DNA of 64,000 bases from Mogibacterium sp. (lineage in GTDB: Bacteria > Bacillota > Clostridia > Peptostreptococcales > Anaerovoracaceae): positions 58,227 to 122,226 of the forward strand of contig JAFWFU010000041.1 in assembly GCA_017515425.1 (NCBI GenBank). Direction: 5' to 3'. Position 1 is the first letter of the stretch; each line of letters opens with the position of its first letter. Both the position numbers and the translations under genes were made by a program. The notes beneath the pieces were generated by a model, which saw only the letters and a list, made by a program, of their open reading frames with translations, had not been told where the DNA came from and did no database searches. Below are positions 41,361 through 50,606 of the stretch, piece by piece.

Positions 41361-42383
41361 ATGAAAAAGGTTCTGGTAACAGGGGCGGCGGGATTTATAG
41401 GCAGCAATTTTGTTTTCCATATGCTGGAGGCACATCAGGATTATGAAATTGTAGGTTTGGATGCGCTGACCTATGCGGGAAATCTCGAGACCTTGGCGCC
41501 TGTAATGGACAATCCGCGATTCAAATTCGCAAAGGCGGACATCACGGATGCGGAGGATATTGACAGGCTCTTTGATGAAGAGGCTTTTGATACTGTCGTC
41601 AATTTTGCTGCGGCGTCACATGTTGACAGATCTATAGAGGATCCGGGGCTTTTCCTCAGGACTAATATACTCGGAACGCAGGTGCTGATGGATGCGTCCA
41701 TTAAATATGGAGTTAAGAGGTTTCATCAGGTGGGTACGGACGAGGTGTATGGGGATCTGCCGCTCGACAGACCCGACCTCTTCTTTGTCGAGACGATGCC
41801 GCTCACGGCATCGAGCCCTTACTCTGCGAGTAAGGCTGCGGCAGATCTGCTGGTGCTGGCGTACCATAGGACATACGGGCTGCCTGTCACTATCAGCAGA
41901 TGTTCCAATAACTACGGACCCTATCAGTTTCCGGAGAAGCTGATTCCGCTTATGATAGCGAACGCTCAGGCGGACAAGCCTCTGCCGGTCTATGGCGAGG
42001 GGCTGAATGTGAGGGATTGGCTTTATGTTGAGGATCATTGCAGAGCCATAGACCTCATACTCGAAAACGGCAGAGTCGGAGAGGTATATAATATAGGAGG
42101 GCATAACGAGAAGGCGAATATAGAGGTTGTAAAGATTATTCTTCGAGAGCTCGGGAAGCCTGAGAGCCTGATTACCTATGTGACGGATAGGAAGGGGCAC
42201 GACCAGCGCTATGCGATTGACCCGAGCAAGATTCATGAGGAACTCGGCTGGCTGCCGGAGACGAAGTTCGAAGACGGAATAAAAAAGACCATAAAATGGT
42301 ATCTGGATAACGAGGATTGGTGGAAGCGCATAGTTAGCGGCGAGTACCAGCAATACTATGAAAAGATGTATGGGAACAGATAA
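41361..42383 (+). CDS. rfbB: dTDP-glucose 4,6-dehydratase
   Basis: The 340-residue enzyme has the NAD-binding GAAGFIGSN (Gly8, Gly11, Gly14), the catalytic TDEVYG (Thr126-Asp127-Glu128) and YSASK (Tyr154, Lys158), plus the [15 protein letters not shown] block that marks RmlB/RfbB within the short-chain dehydrogenases. It makes dTDP-4-keto-6-deoxyglucose. I start at ATG 41361 rather than the in-frame GTG at 41355, because GAGAAAGTGAG then has better spacing. The next gene is a WecE-like transaminase that uses this product. RmlA, RmlC and RmlD are not in the window. Confidence 0.94.
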   Translation: MKKVLVTGAAGFIGSNFVFHMLEAHQDYEIVGLDALTYAGNLETLAPVMDNPRFKFAKADITDAEDIDRLFDEEAFDTVVNFAAASHVDRSIEDPGLFLRTNILGTQVLMDASIKYGVKRFHQVGTDEVYGDLPLDRPDLFFVETMPLTASSPYSASKAAADLLVLAYHRTYGLPVTISRCSNNYGPYQFPEKLIPLMIANAQADKPLPVYGEGLNVRDWLYVEDHCRAIDLILENGRVGEVYNIGGHNEKANIEVVKIILRELGKPESLITYVTDRKGHDQRYAIDPSKIHEELGWLPETKFEDGIKKTIKWYLDNEDWWKRIVSGEYQQYYEKMYGNR

Positions 42384-42396
42384 AAGAGGACACTAT

Positions 42397-43530
42397 ATGA
42401 TTAGTTTTAATATCCCGCCTTATGCGGGTAAGGAAAAAGAATATATTGCACAGGCTATAGAGAACCGCAAGATTTGCGGCGACGGAGAATTTACCAGGAA
42501 ATGCAATGCCTTGATAGAGGAGAGGACGAAAACGGCGAAGGCTCTCCTCGTAACCTCAGGCTCCACAGCCCTCGATATGGCGGCGGTGCTCTCGAATATT
42601 GAGCCGGGCGATGAGGTGATTCTCCCGTCCTATACCTTCGTGTCCACGGCAAATGCCTTTGTGCTTAGAGGCGCGAATCTCGTTTTTGTTGACATCAGAC
42701 CCGATACGCAGAATATCGACGAGAAGCTCATAGAAGAGGCTGTCACGGAGCGCACCAGGGTAATCGCGCCTGTTCACTATGCGGGAGTCGGCTGCGAAAT
42801 GGACACCATAATGGATATAGCGAAACGTCACAATCTGATAGTGGTAGAGGATGCCGCTCAGGGAGTCATGTCCGCATATAAGGGCAGGGGGCTTGGCAGT
42901 ATTGGCGACTATGGCTGCTATAGCTTCCACGAGACCAAGAATTACAGCATGGGCGAGGGCGGAGCTCTTCTAATCAACGACGAGGCGAAGGTCGACAGGG
43001 CGGAGATTATCAGAGAGAAAGGCACGGATAGAAGCAGATTTCTCAAGGGCATGGTGGATAAATACACATGGGTCGATATGGGCTCTTCCTATCTGCCGAG
43101 CGAACTGAATGCGGCTTATCTCTATGCTCAAATGGAAATGGCTGATGATATAAACGAAAACAGGATGGCAAGCTGGAATTCCTATTACGAGCAGTTATCC
43201 GAACTTGCCGGAAAAGGAAGGATAGAGCTGCCTGTTATCCCTGAGGAATGTGAGCATAACGCGCATATGTTCTATATCAAGGCGAAGGATATAGAGGAGA
43301 GGACTAAGCTGATAGCCTATCTGAATGAAAACGGCATTCAGGCGGTATTCCACTATGTGCCGCTCCACAGCGCACCGGCTGGATCTAGGTTCGGAAGGTT
43401 TCACGGTGAGGACAGATATACGACGGACACCTTCGAGAAACTGCTGAGGCTGCCAATGTACTATGGGCTCAGGGCTGACGAGGTGAGCTATATCTCGGAT
43501 AAGATTAAAGAGTTTTACGCAAAGAACTAA
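42397..43530 (+). CDS. dTDP-4-amino-4,6-dideoxyhexose transaminase (WecE-like)
   Basis: A 377-residue DegT-family PLP enzyme with GSTALDMAA, VEDAAQG (Asp152, Gln155) and SFHETKNYSMGEGG (Lys181, Schiff base). The HETKN form of the lysine motif and the opening FNIPPYAGKE are typical of WecE/RffA, which makes dTDP-4-amino-4,6-dideoxygalactose from the RfbB product. The start is ATG 42397 after AGAGGA; upstream in-frame ATGs lie inside rfbB. The sugar may be placed on the wall polymer or further acylated. A related enzyme making the gluco isomer cannot be ruled out. Confidence 0.88.
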   Translation: MISFNIPPYAGKEKEYIAQAIENRKICGDGEFTRKCNALIEERTKTAKALLVTSGSTALDMAAVLSNIEPGDEVILPSYTFVSTANAFVLRGANLVFVDIRPDTQNIDEKLIEEAVTERTRVIAPVHYAGVGCEMDTIMDIAKRHNLIVVEDAAQGVMSAYKGRGLGSIGDYGCYSFHETKNYSMGEGGALLINDEAKVDRAEIIREKGTDRSRFLKGMVDKYTWVDMGSSYLPSELNAAYLYAQMEMADDINENRMASWNSYYEQLSELAGKGRIELPVIPEECEHNAHMFYIKAKDIEERTKLIAYLNENGIQAVFHYVPLHSAPAGSRFGRFHGEDRYTTDTFEKLLRLPMYYGLRADEVSYISDKIKEFYAKN

Positions 43531-43531
43531 A

Positions 43532-45139
43532 ATGAAGCAGGCTAAGCTGATACCGTCAATGGGGATTATTCCCTCATCATTAGATACAAGGCTCGAAGGC
43601 GATACGATTATCGCGGAGGGGCTTTGTATTACAAAGATCAGGGGAAGCCGCGAGAGATTTGACACCGATAAGGTAAAAATCGATATTCCCGTTCAGGAAA
43701 ATGCGATAGATATTTCCTTCAAATCGCGCTATGGGAGGAAGCTCCCGGGCGGTGCAGCCCTCAACAGATTTAAGCTTGAGATTGACATAAAAAAGGCTGA
43801 GGATTGGGATATTCAGAACAAGCTCCTGATAAATTACGACGGAAGGGGCGAAAACAGAATATCCTATTCGATATTCGACAGGAAGCGCGGCAGGAACCAC
43901 AATAGCCGCATTTTCATAAAAGACGGGCTCGCCATGTATTTCAGGCAAAACGTCAACAATTCCATATTCTTCACTATAAGGGACGCGAACCAATACGACA
44001 CGGAGGAAGGACAGGCGCGAATCGAGAGAGCCTATAAAAACTCGAAGCAGCATAGGGATAAGGATATAGTGCTCATGTACGAGAAGAACTGCGCGAGATA
44101 CGAGGAAAGCGCCTCTGTGCTGTACGAGAAGCTGATAGACGAAGGCTTTGACAATGTCTATTATATAGTCGATACGGGCATTCCCGCGGTTCAGGGCATG
44201 GACGAGAGATATAGGCAGAATCTTATTGAAAAGGACAGCGACAGGCATTTGGAATACTTCTTCGCCTGCGATAAATTCATTTCGACTGAGACTATCGACC
44301 ACGCTCTCCAGCTCAGGATTGCGAACAAGAGGGTTCAGGATAAGATTACCGGCAAGGGGCTCAGCTATGTCTTTCTCCAGCACGGCGTCATGTATATGGT
44401 GTCGCTGAATTCAGCACTTCGCGTCGGATTCAGGCAGAAGAAGGGCTATAAGCTGCATAGAACTGTGGTTTCCTCCGAGGCGGAAGCGCAGCATTTTATG
44501 GACCTAGCCGGAATGAAGCGTGGCAACCTATATATAACGGGGCTTGCGAAATTCGATAAAAGCTATAGAAATGAGGGCGCGGACAAAATCGTTATAATGC
44601 CTACATGGAGACGCTGGGAGACCAACCAGGCGAAGCACGACATCAGGCAGAGCGGCTATTACAAAATGATAGAGAGAATGTATAATGCCGTTCCAGGCGA
44701 ACTAAAGGATAAGGTAGTCATCTTGCCGCACCCGCTTATGGCGGAGAGATTTGAGGGAGAAAAGGACGGAATCGGCGGACATCTGAGACTGACGGATAGC
44801 TATGATGTGACGCTCAGGGACTGCGACTTGCTCATAACTGACTATTCGTCTATCGCCTATGACGCTTTTTACAGGGGAGCCAATACAATCTTCTGCTGGG
44901 AAGAAAAGGATGAATGCATGAGGCATTACGGCGAGGAAACTCATCTGATGTTAAACGAGGACAACGCTTTCGGCAGGGTTTGCATGAATGAGGCTGAGCT
45001 TAGGACTGCCATTTCCGAGACCTATGGCAGAGCGCAGAGCGAGAAAGACAGGGAAAGATATGATAAAATAGTGGAGTTTAGCGACGGGCGAAATTCCGAG
45101 AGGATAATAGAGTGTTTGAAAAGAGACAAAATGATATAA
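43532..45139 (+). CDS. CDP-glycerol glycerophosphotransferase family protein
   Basis: This protein of 535 residues starts two bases after the wecE stop. The N-terminal 170 residues form a separate domain (VKIDIPVQENAIDISF..., beta-rich) before the TagF-like core: VFLQHGVMYMVSLNSALR (His as in the WHG motif), IVIMPTWRRWE and LLITDYSSIAYDAFYRGAN. The QHG variant is common in members fused to other domains. The gene is in an operon with dTDP-aminosugar synthesis, so this enzyme may build or cap the part of the polymer that carries the aminosugar. Its end overlaps the deacetylase gene by 28 bases. Confidence 0.88.
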   Translation: MKQAKLIPSMGIIPSSLDTRLEGDTIIAEGLCITKIRGSRERFDTDKVKIDIPVQENAIDISFKSRYGRKLPGGAALNRFKLEIDIKKAEDWDIQNKLLINYDGRGENRISYSIFDRKRGRNHNSRIFIKDGLAMYFRQNVNNSIFFTIRDANQYDTEEGQARIERAYKNSKQHRDKDIVLMYEKNCARYEESASVLYEKLIDEGFDNVYYIVDTGIPAVQGMDERYRQNLIEKDSDRHLEYFFACDKFISTETIDHALQLRIANKRVQDKITGKGLSYVFLQHGVMYMVSLNSALRVGFRQKKGYKLHRTVVSSEAEAQHFMDLAGMKRGNLYITGLAKFDKSYRNEGADKIVIMPTWRRWETNQAKHDIRQSGYYKMIERMYNAVPGELKDKVVILPHPLMAERFEGEKDGIGGHLRLTDSYDVTLRDCDLLITDYSSIAYDAFYRGANTIFCWEEKDECMRHYGEETHLMLNEDNAFGRVCMNEAELRTAISETYGRAQSEKDRERYDKIVEFSDGRNSERIIECLKRDKMI

Positions 45140-46092
45140 GAAGGACGAAAAGAGCAGCTTATCTCGTATTATTGATGCTACTACTGATAATACTGATGTC
45201 AGTTCATACTCAGGATTCTTTCGCCGAAGACCGAATCTCCGCTGACATAGGCTGCAAGCAGGTAGCATCGGAGGAGGCTAGGTCGAAAGAGACTAGAACG
45301 GAAGAGGCAAAGACGGAAGAAACTAAATCCGAAGAGATTAAGTCAGAAGCGACTTCGGAGTCTGCACAGGAAAGCGAGGTGGATCCTGAGGCGGAGGCGA
45401 TAGAAAAATACGGATACTATAAGGGCGTTAATGCCAAAAATATTCCGGTATTCACCTATCACAAGGTTGTAGATAAAGATAGAGGAAGAAGCAGCCTCGT
45501 CATCACGAAGAAGGCTCTTAGCAGGCAGCTAAAATACCTTTATGATAACGACTATAGAACTATAAACTGCGAGGAGTTTTATCTCTGGTATAAAAAGAAA
45601 ATCAAGCTGCCACCCAAAACCGTGATGATTACCTTTGACGACGGACATAGAGGTGTAGTTGAATACGCTCTCCCTCTCCTAAAGAAATACGATTTGAAAG
45701 CGACGACATTTATCATAGGTGCAAGCACATACAATAGTAAGGAGAACTCAATATCATATAAGCAGTGGCGCAAACTGAAGGACACTCAGACAAATCTTGA
45801 GTTTCAGAGTCACACATACGCCCTGCATAGGAGAGACAAGGTTAATTCTTCGTACACGAGGATCAAAAAAGATGCTCTACGCCAAAAGAAGGTTTATGGA
45901 TTTGAGTATTTGGCATATCCGTTCGGAATAAATACGGCGGCTATGAGAAAGGCATATGCTGATACAGGTATAAAACTAGCATTTGCGTATGGAAGCGAGG
46001 GTTACGCCACTAGAAAGCAGAATATATATCAAATAAAAAGGGTAAAAGTATATGGTTCCTCTTTTGACAGCTTTAAAAAATGGTTAAAATAA
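45112..46092 (+). CDS. Membrane-anchored polysaccharide deacetylase (NodB domain)
   Basis: A short basic cytoplasmic start and one span (about residues 15-32) are followed by an extracellular linker of Glu/Thr/Lys repeats (EEAKTEETKSEEIKSE). The NodB domain then has VFTYHKV, MITFDDGHRG (catalytic and metal Asp), FQSHTYALH (metal His) and YPFGINTAAMRKAY. It would remove acetyl groups from N-acetyl sugars in peptidoglycan or a wall glycan outside the cell. The GTG start at 45112 is preceded by GAGAGG and lies inside the end of the previous gene, indicating coupling. Confidence 0.88.
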   Translation: MFEKRQNDIRRTKRAAYLVLLMLLLIILMSVHTQDSFAEDRISADIGCKQVASEEARSKETRTEEAKTEETKSEEIKSEATSESAQESEVDPEAEAIEKYGYYKGVNAKNIPVFTYHKVVDKDRGRSSLVITKKALSRQLKYLYDNDYRTINCEEFYLWYKKKIKLPPKTVMITFDDGHRGVVEYALPLLKKYDLKATTFIIGASTYNSKENSISYKQWRKLKDTQTNLEFQSHTYALHRRDKVNSSYTRIKKDALRQKKVYGFEYLAYPFGINTAAMRKAYADTGIKLAFAYGSEGYATRKQNIYQIKRVKVYGSSFDSFKKWLK

Positions 46093-46169
46093 TAATAGGA
46101 TAAACAAGTAAGAAAAAGCAAATAATATAAATTAAGATAATTAAGACTATTAAGAAAGAGAGACGACTC

Positions 46170-47399
46170 ATGAAAATCAATCTAAATCAAGACTGTGTAA
46201 AGGATTTAATAAGCAATGCAGAGCTTGCTGCTGCAATCGAAATAGCTGCTGAGCTTCGTGAGGATAAAGAGGCTTTCACGGGTTGGGTCAACTGCCCGCA
46301 GAATATGCCTGCTGAATGGTTGGACGAGATGAAGAGGGTCGCGGACGACATCAGAGGCGAATGCGATAAGCTTATCGTTATCGGTATCGGCGGCTCATAC
46401 CTCGGTACAGCCGCTGTGCTGGACGCTCTCGGCGGGAGCAAAAAGGGATGTCCCGAACTGCTCTATGCCGGCAACAATATGAGTGGATATTATCTCGCGG
46501 ATTTCAAATCCGTCATTGAGGAGAATGAGGTATGCCTCTGCGTCGTATCGAAATCCGGCGGCACCATGGAGAGTCGCCTTGCATTCAGCGTCCTCAAGGA
46601 TTGGCTGTATGAGAAGTACGGCAGGGAAGAGACCGCCCGCAGAATAGTCGCGATTACCGATCCCGCCAAGGGAATACTCAGGGAGGAGTCTGATAAAGAG
46701 GGCTATGTCACATTTGAAATCCCCGGGAATATCGGCGGAAGATATTCGGCTTTCACGCCGGGCATTATGTTTCCGTTGGCGGTTGCCGGAGTGGATATTG
46801 ACGCATTCGTGCAGGGTGCGAAGGATATTTCTCTGAGCGAGGAATTTTGGAATGAAGGACTGAAATACGCTGTTGCCAGACATGCCCTATATGAATCAGG
46901 AAAGATAATCGAGGTCTTTGAATACTATGATCCTTCGCTCAGACTCATTGGCGAATGGTGCAAACAGCTCTTCGGCGAGAGTGAAGGGAAGGAAGGCAAG
47001 GGAATCTTCCCCACCTCGCTGACGTTCTCGACAGACCTTCATTCAATGGGGCAATTCCTTCAGGAAGGAAATCAGGTATTCTTCGAGACTATATTCAATG
47101 TGCTCAAGAGGGATAAGGACGTAATAGTTCCAAGCTCTGCCGGAAGCGAGCTTGCAGGCAGATCCCTGAACGATATAAACGCTATGGCTGTAAAGGGCGT
47201 AATGGCAGCCCATGCCAAGGCGAATATCCCAATGATTAAGATAGATATTGAGGATATAAGCGAATACTCGCTCGGGCAGCTCCTCTATTTCCTGATGATT
47301 AGCGCCGCCGTTACGGGCAAGCTTATGGGAATAGACCCCTTCAATCAGCCGGGCGTCGAGGACTACAAACAGGAGATTAGAAACCTGCTCGGGCAGTAG
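46170..47399 (+). CDS. pgi: Glucose-6-phosphate isomerase
   Basis: The 409-residue enzyme has GIGGSYLGTAAVLDALGGS near residue 75, the SKSGGTMESRLAF block that binds phosphate near 130 and STDLHSMGQFLQEG near 290, with GRYSAFTPG between. These are the fixed PGI signatures, and the length fits the shorter Firmicutes type. It interconverts glucose-6-P and fructose-6-P in the cytoplasm and feeds both glycolysis and nucleotide-sugar synthesis. AAAGAGAG before the ATG is a moderate ribosome site. It stands between surface genes and is probably transcribed on its own. Confidence 0.96.
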   Translation: MKINLNQDCVKDLISNAELAAAIEIAAELREDKEAFTGWVNCPQNMPAEWLDEMKRVADDIRGECDKLIVIGIGGSYLGTAAVLDALGGSKKGCPELLYAGNNMSGYYLADFKSVIEENEVCLCVVSKSGGTMESRLAFSVLKDWLYEKYGREETARRIVAITDPAKGILREESDKEGYVTFEIPGNIGGRYSAFTPGIMFPLAVAGVDIDAFVQGAKDISLSEEFWNEGLKYAVARHALYESGKIIEVFEYYDPSLRLIGEWCKQLFGESEGKEGKGIFPTSLTFSTDLHSMGQFLQEGNQVFFETIFNVLKRDKDVIVPSSAGSELAGRSLNDINAMAVKGVMAAHAKANIPMIKIDIEDISEYSLGQLLYFLMISAAVTGKLMGIDPFNQPGVEDYKQEIRNLLGQ

Positions 47400-47576
47400 A
47401 CAAAAAGAGTAGCAGTCCAAGCAGGCATAGGCTGAGAAATACTAATACCATGCTTTTATTCTTTATATTTATATAAGGAAAAGGACAGCGCGGCTCATTA
47501 CGCATAGAATATAAGCTGAAATGATATAGTGATATAGTGAAGGACATAGATAAAGAACAGAGAGTTTGATACAGGA

Positions 47577-49376
47577 ATGAAAGTTATAGCAAAAAGCAGG
47601 ATGATATTGGTATTGCTTCTGTCGGCGATTATGCTTTTCCCGACGGAGGCTGTTGTATTTGCCGAAACGACAAATGCGCCGGCGAGGGGAGCAGAAAAAA
47701 CCACGCTAGGTGTGAATACAAGCGAGGCAGGCAGAGAAGCAAACGCAGACTTAGGCTCAGGGTTAAAATCAGGAACAAACGCGGATAAGAACGGTGACAT
47801 CGACGCGGGCGATACTGCAAATAAGGAAGCCGACACCGATACGAACGCAGGCACCAATACAGGTGCAGACCCGAATGCAAACGCAGACACAGGCACCAAC
47901 ACCAACACCGATTCAAACGCGAACGCAGATACGAACACCGACGCCGATTCTGACGCCGATACCGACACAAATGACGAAGGCTTAATCCCTCCGAGGGCGA
48001 CTCCTCATTCAATCTCGGGCGAGGTCGCGGATCTCGGAATCATTGATGTGGCAAAGGGACCCATGGGAAATACTGCGGAGCTGATGTGGGGCTCCTATGA
48101 GGGCGCGTCATATTACAAGGTTTATTCGCCTGAGTATAACTCAGGGGCGGAGCAGAAAGTTTCCGCTATGGAAGGAATCAGACCGAGCGTATTCATTCCC
48201 AATCTGAATGCGGGCACTGAATATAATTTTAAGATTGAAGCCTATGACGAGACTGACCTCAAGATTGCCGAGGGTGCGATAGCATTCAAGACCTATAGCA
48301 TAATCTTCAACGAATCCGCATTCAGGGTATTGACCGACAGATATGCGAGCGCGACGAAGCTGAGATACAATCTAAGGAAAAAGCTGAAAGAGGATCACGA
48401 CGGTTATTCGGTAACGCAGGGAGCCTGCACGGACGGCACCTATGCCTACTATATGATGACCTCTTCGACCACACAGAACGGCAAGATTGTCAAGATGAGG
48501 ATAAGCGACAACAAGCTGATTGCGACCTCGCCTAAGGTGCTCAAAACACATCATGCAAACGGCATGACCTACGACAGCAAGCGCGACCGGCTCGTCGCCG
48601 TGGGATTTAAAAAATGGAGACATCAGCTCACCTTTATAGACCCTGTTACGCTCAAACAGAAGGGCAAGGGCACGCTGAACTATCCATATACGGATATGGA
48701 AGCCGTCAGCAATGGCTATAGTCAAAACGGAATTGCAGCTATTGCCTATATAGAAAAGTACGATATATATCTGACCCGCGTCAGAGGAGATATAAATAAT
48801 GCTGCATTAAATGATATAATGATATTCGACGCCGATACGCTGAATATGATTGGATATGTTCGCACGCAGATAACAGCAGCCTATCCCGAGACTTATCAGT
48901 CCATGGACGCGGATGAGAAATATGTGTATTTCCTGCTGAGTGAGGGTAAGGGTCAGCCGAATAATATAATATTGGCGCTCGATTGAAATGCTGAGAACCT
49001 CCTGCCTGTAATAAACGGTGAAAAGCCATATATCCAAAATATATGGTCTTGCGGAAACGACGGAAGCGGCAGGGCTGACGCAGTCATCAGAATCGGAACA
49101 CCTCACGAGGCGGAAGGGCTCTACCATACGACCGACAGTGCGGGGAACAACCATTTCTATGTATCGGAATACTATGGAAGGTGGAAATACAAGAAAGTCA
49201 CCAAGAAGGTAAAATACAAAAAGAAGTGGAAAAAGGTCAAGAAGAGAGTAAAGGTAAACGGGAAGTGGAAGACCAAGAAGGTCTGGAAATACAAGACGGC
49301 GTATAAGAAAAAGAAGGTAAAAGTCAAGGACTATTGGGCGAGAGATAACTATGTATACGACATAGGAATAATCTAA
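47577..49376 (+). pseudogene. Secreted FnIII/beta-propeller surface protein interrupted by one in-frame TGA
   Basis: A signal peptide (about 30 residues, ending VVFAE) is followed by a low-complexity linker of Asp/Asn/Thr/Ala repeats (about 80-133), one FnIII-like domain (TAELMWGSYEGASYYKVY) and a region like a beta-propeller (HHANGMTYDSKRDRLVAVGF). The frame then meets TGA at 48984-48986. Reading on in the same frame gives 130 more protein-like codons (NAENLLPVINGEKPYIQN...), with an FYVSEYYGRWKYKKV start to a very basic tail, and a proper TAA at 49374-49376. The part around the stop aligns with DINIETLAEG in the related protein at 58779. It is a nonsense mutation, a sequencing error or readthrough. 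Without it the gene is 599 codons. Confidence 0.8.
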
Positions 49377-49385
49377 GAAGGAAGA

Positions 49386-50606
49386 ATGATAGCAAGCAAT
49401 TATGCATTCAGTAAAATAATAGAGGCACTTGCCATAAGTGGTGTGGTCGCATTCGCAGCTACGCCACTTAGCATTCGTCTTGCGCATATAATCGGGGTTA
49501 TAGACAAGCCTAAGGACGGCAGGAGAATGCACAAGGCTCCGACGCCGAGGTTTGGCGGCATGGCGATTTTCCTCGGTTCAATGGCGGCACTCATCATTCC
49601 GGCGGGCATGAATGACAAAATCAAGATAGCCATGCTGGGAGGCATTTTGATGTACTGCCTCGGGGTGGCTGACGATATACTGAATATCAAGCCTATTACC
49701 AAATTTATCGGGCAGGTGATGACTGCCAGCATAGTCTATGCGCTCGGCGTAAGGATTACATTTATAAGCAATTATTTCGGCTCCAAGGTGGTTGACGCGA
49801 ACGCCAATCTCATATTGAGCGAGGGAACAGCCTATCTCATCACCGTGCTGTGGATTGTCGGTATCACGAACGCGGTAAATCTCATGGACGGGCTGGACGG
49901 GCTCGCCGCGGGCTCCGTGGCAATCATGTCCCTCTCGCTGGCATATGTGGCATATATACATGGGGTCAGGATAGGCTCAATGCCTGTCTGCATAGCGCTC
50001 GTGGCTGTCGCGGGGGGCTGCCTCGGCTTCTTGCCTTATAATTTCTCCCCTGCCAAAACCTTTATGGGCGACGGGGGCGCGCTCTACCTCGGATATATGA
50101 TAGCCATTCTCTCCGTGATTTCGCCTCTCAAACAGGCGACCGTCGTGGGTGCTTTGGTGCCAATGCTGACCTTGGCTGTGCCGATTTTCGACACTCTCCT
50201 CGCCATGCTGAGGCGCACGCTAAAGCATGAATCCATTATGAACGCGGACAAGGGACATCTTCATCATCACCTTATGGCTGCGGGATTCGGGCAGAGGAGA
50301 TCCGTGCTCATAATGTACGGCATTGTCGGTATCATGGGAGTCGCCTCGGTGCTCATAAGCAGAGACTTATACAAGGACGCTTTTTTCCTCGGCATGATAG
50401 CCCTGCTCTATCTATGCATAATCGTGGTGCCGAGGAGACCTAAGAAAAATATAAAGAATATCATCACTCAGGATGTTGATGAAATCGAAAAGGAAACATT
50501 TGTCGAATATCTGAATTATGAGAGAAGTCGCAGAAAAAAGGAAAGAGAAGAAAAAAGAGAAGAAATCGAGAAGCACGACTCAGGGAAAACACGGAAAAAG
50601 AACTAA
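49386..50606 (+). CDS. tagO: UDP-GlcNAc:undecaprenyl-phosphate GlcNAc-1-phosphate transferase (TagO/WecA-like)
   Basis: A polytopic protein of 406 residues with DDILNIKP near residue 98, NAVNLMDGLDGLAAGS near 162, FMGDGGALYLGY near 227 and the HLHHHLMAAGFGQRR block near 295. These are the Asp, Asn and His motifs of the MraY/WecA/TagO family, and the HLHHHL form marks the WecA/TagO branch. It starts wall-polymer synthesis by placing GlcNAc-P on undecaprenyl phosphate. The start is 9 bases after the end of the interrupted gene. The Lys/Arg-rich C-terminal tail is cytoplasmic and overlaps the start of the LCP gene. Confidence 0.93.
   Translation: MIASNYAFSKIIEALAISGVVAFAATPLSIRLAHIIGVIDKPKDGRRMHKAPTPRFGGMAIFLGSMAALIIPAGMNDKIKIAMLGGILMYCLGVADDILNIKPITKFIGQVMTASIVYALGVRITFISNYFGSKVVDANANLILSEGTAYLITVLWIVGITNAVNLMDGLDGLAAGSVAIMSLSLAYVAYIHGVRIGSMPVCIALVAVAGGCLGFLPYNFSPAKTFMGDGGALYLGYMIAILSVISPLKQATVVGALVPMLTLAVPIFDTLLAMLRRTLKHESIMNADKGHLHHHLMAAGFGQRRSVLIMYGIVGIMGVASVLISRDLYKDAFFLGMIALLYLCIIVVPRRPKKNIKNIITQDVDEIEKETFVEYLNYERSRRKKEREEKREEIEKHDSGKTRKKN

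Noticed and set aside
47629-48012. Reverse-strand and alternate-frame Arg/Leu-rich texts over the Asp/Asn/Thr linker
   Set aside because: The six-base periodicity of the linker leaves all frames open. It is low-complexity DNA and does not show overlapping genes.
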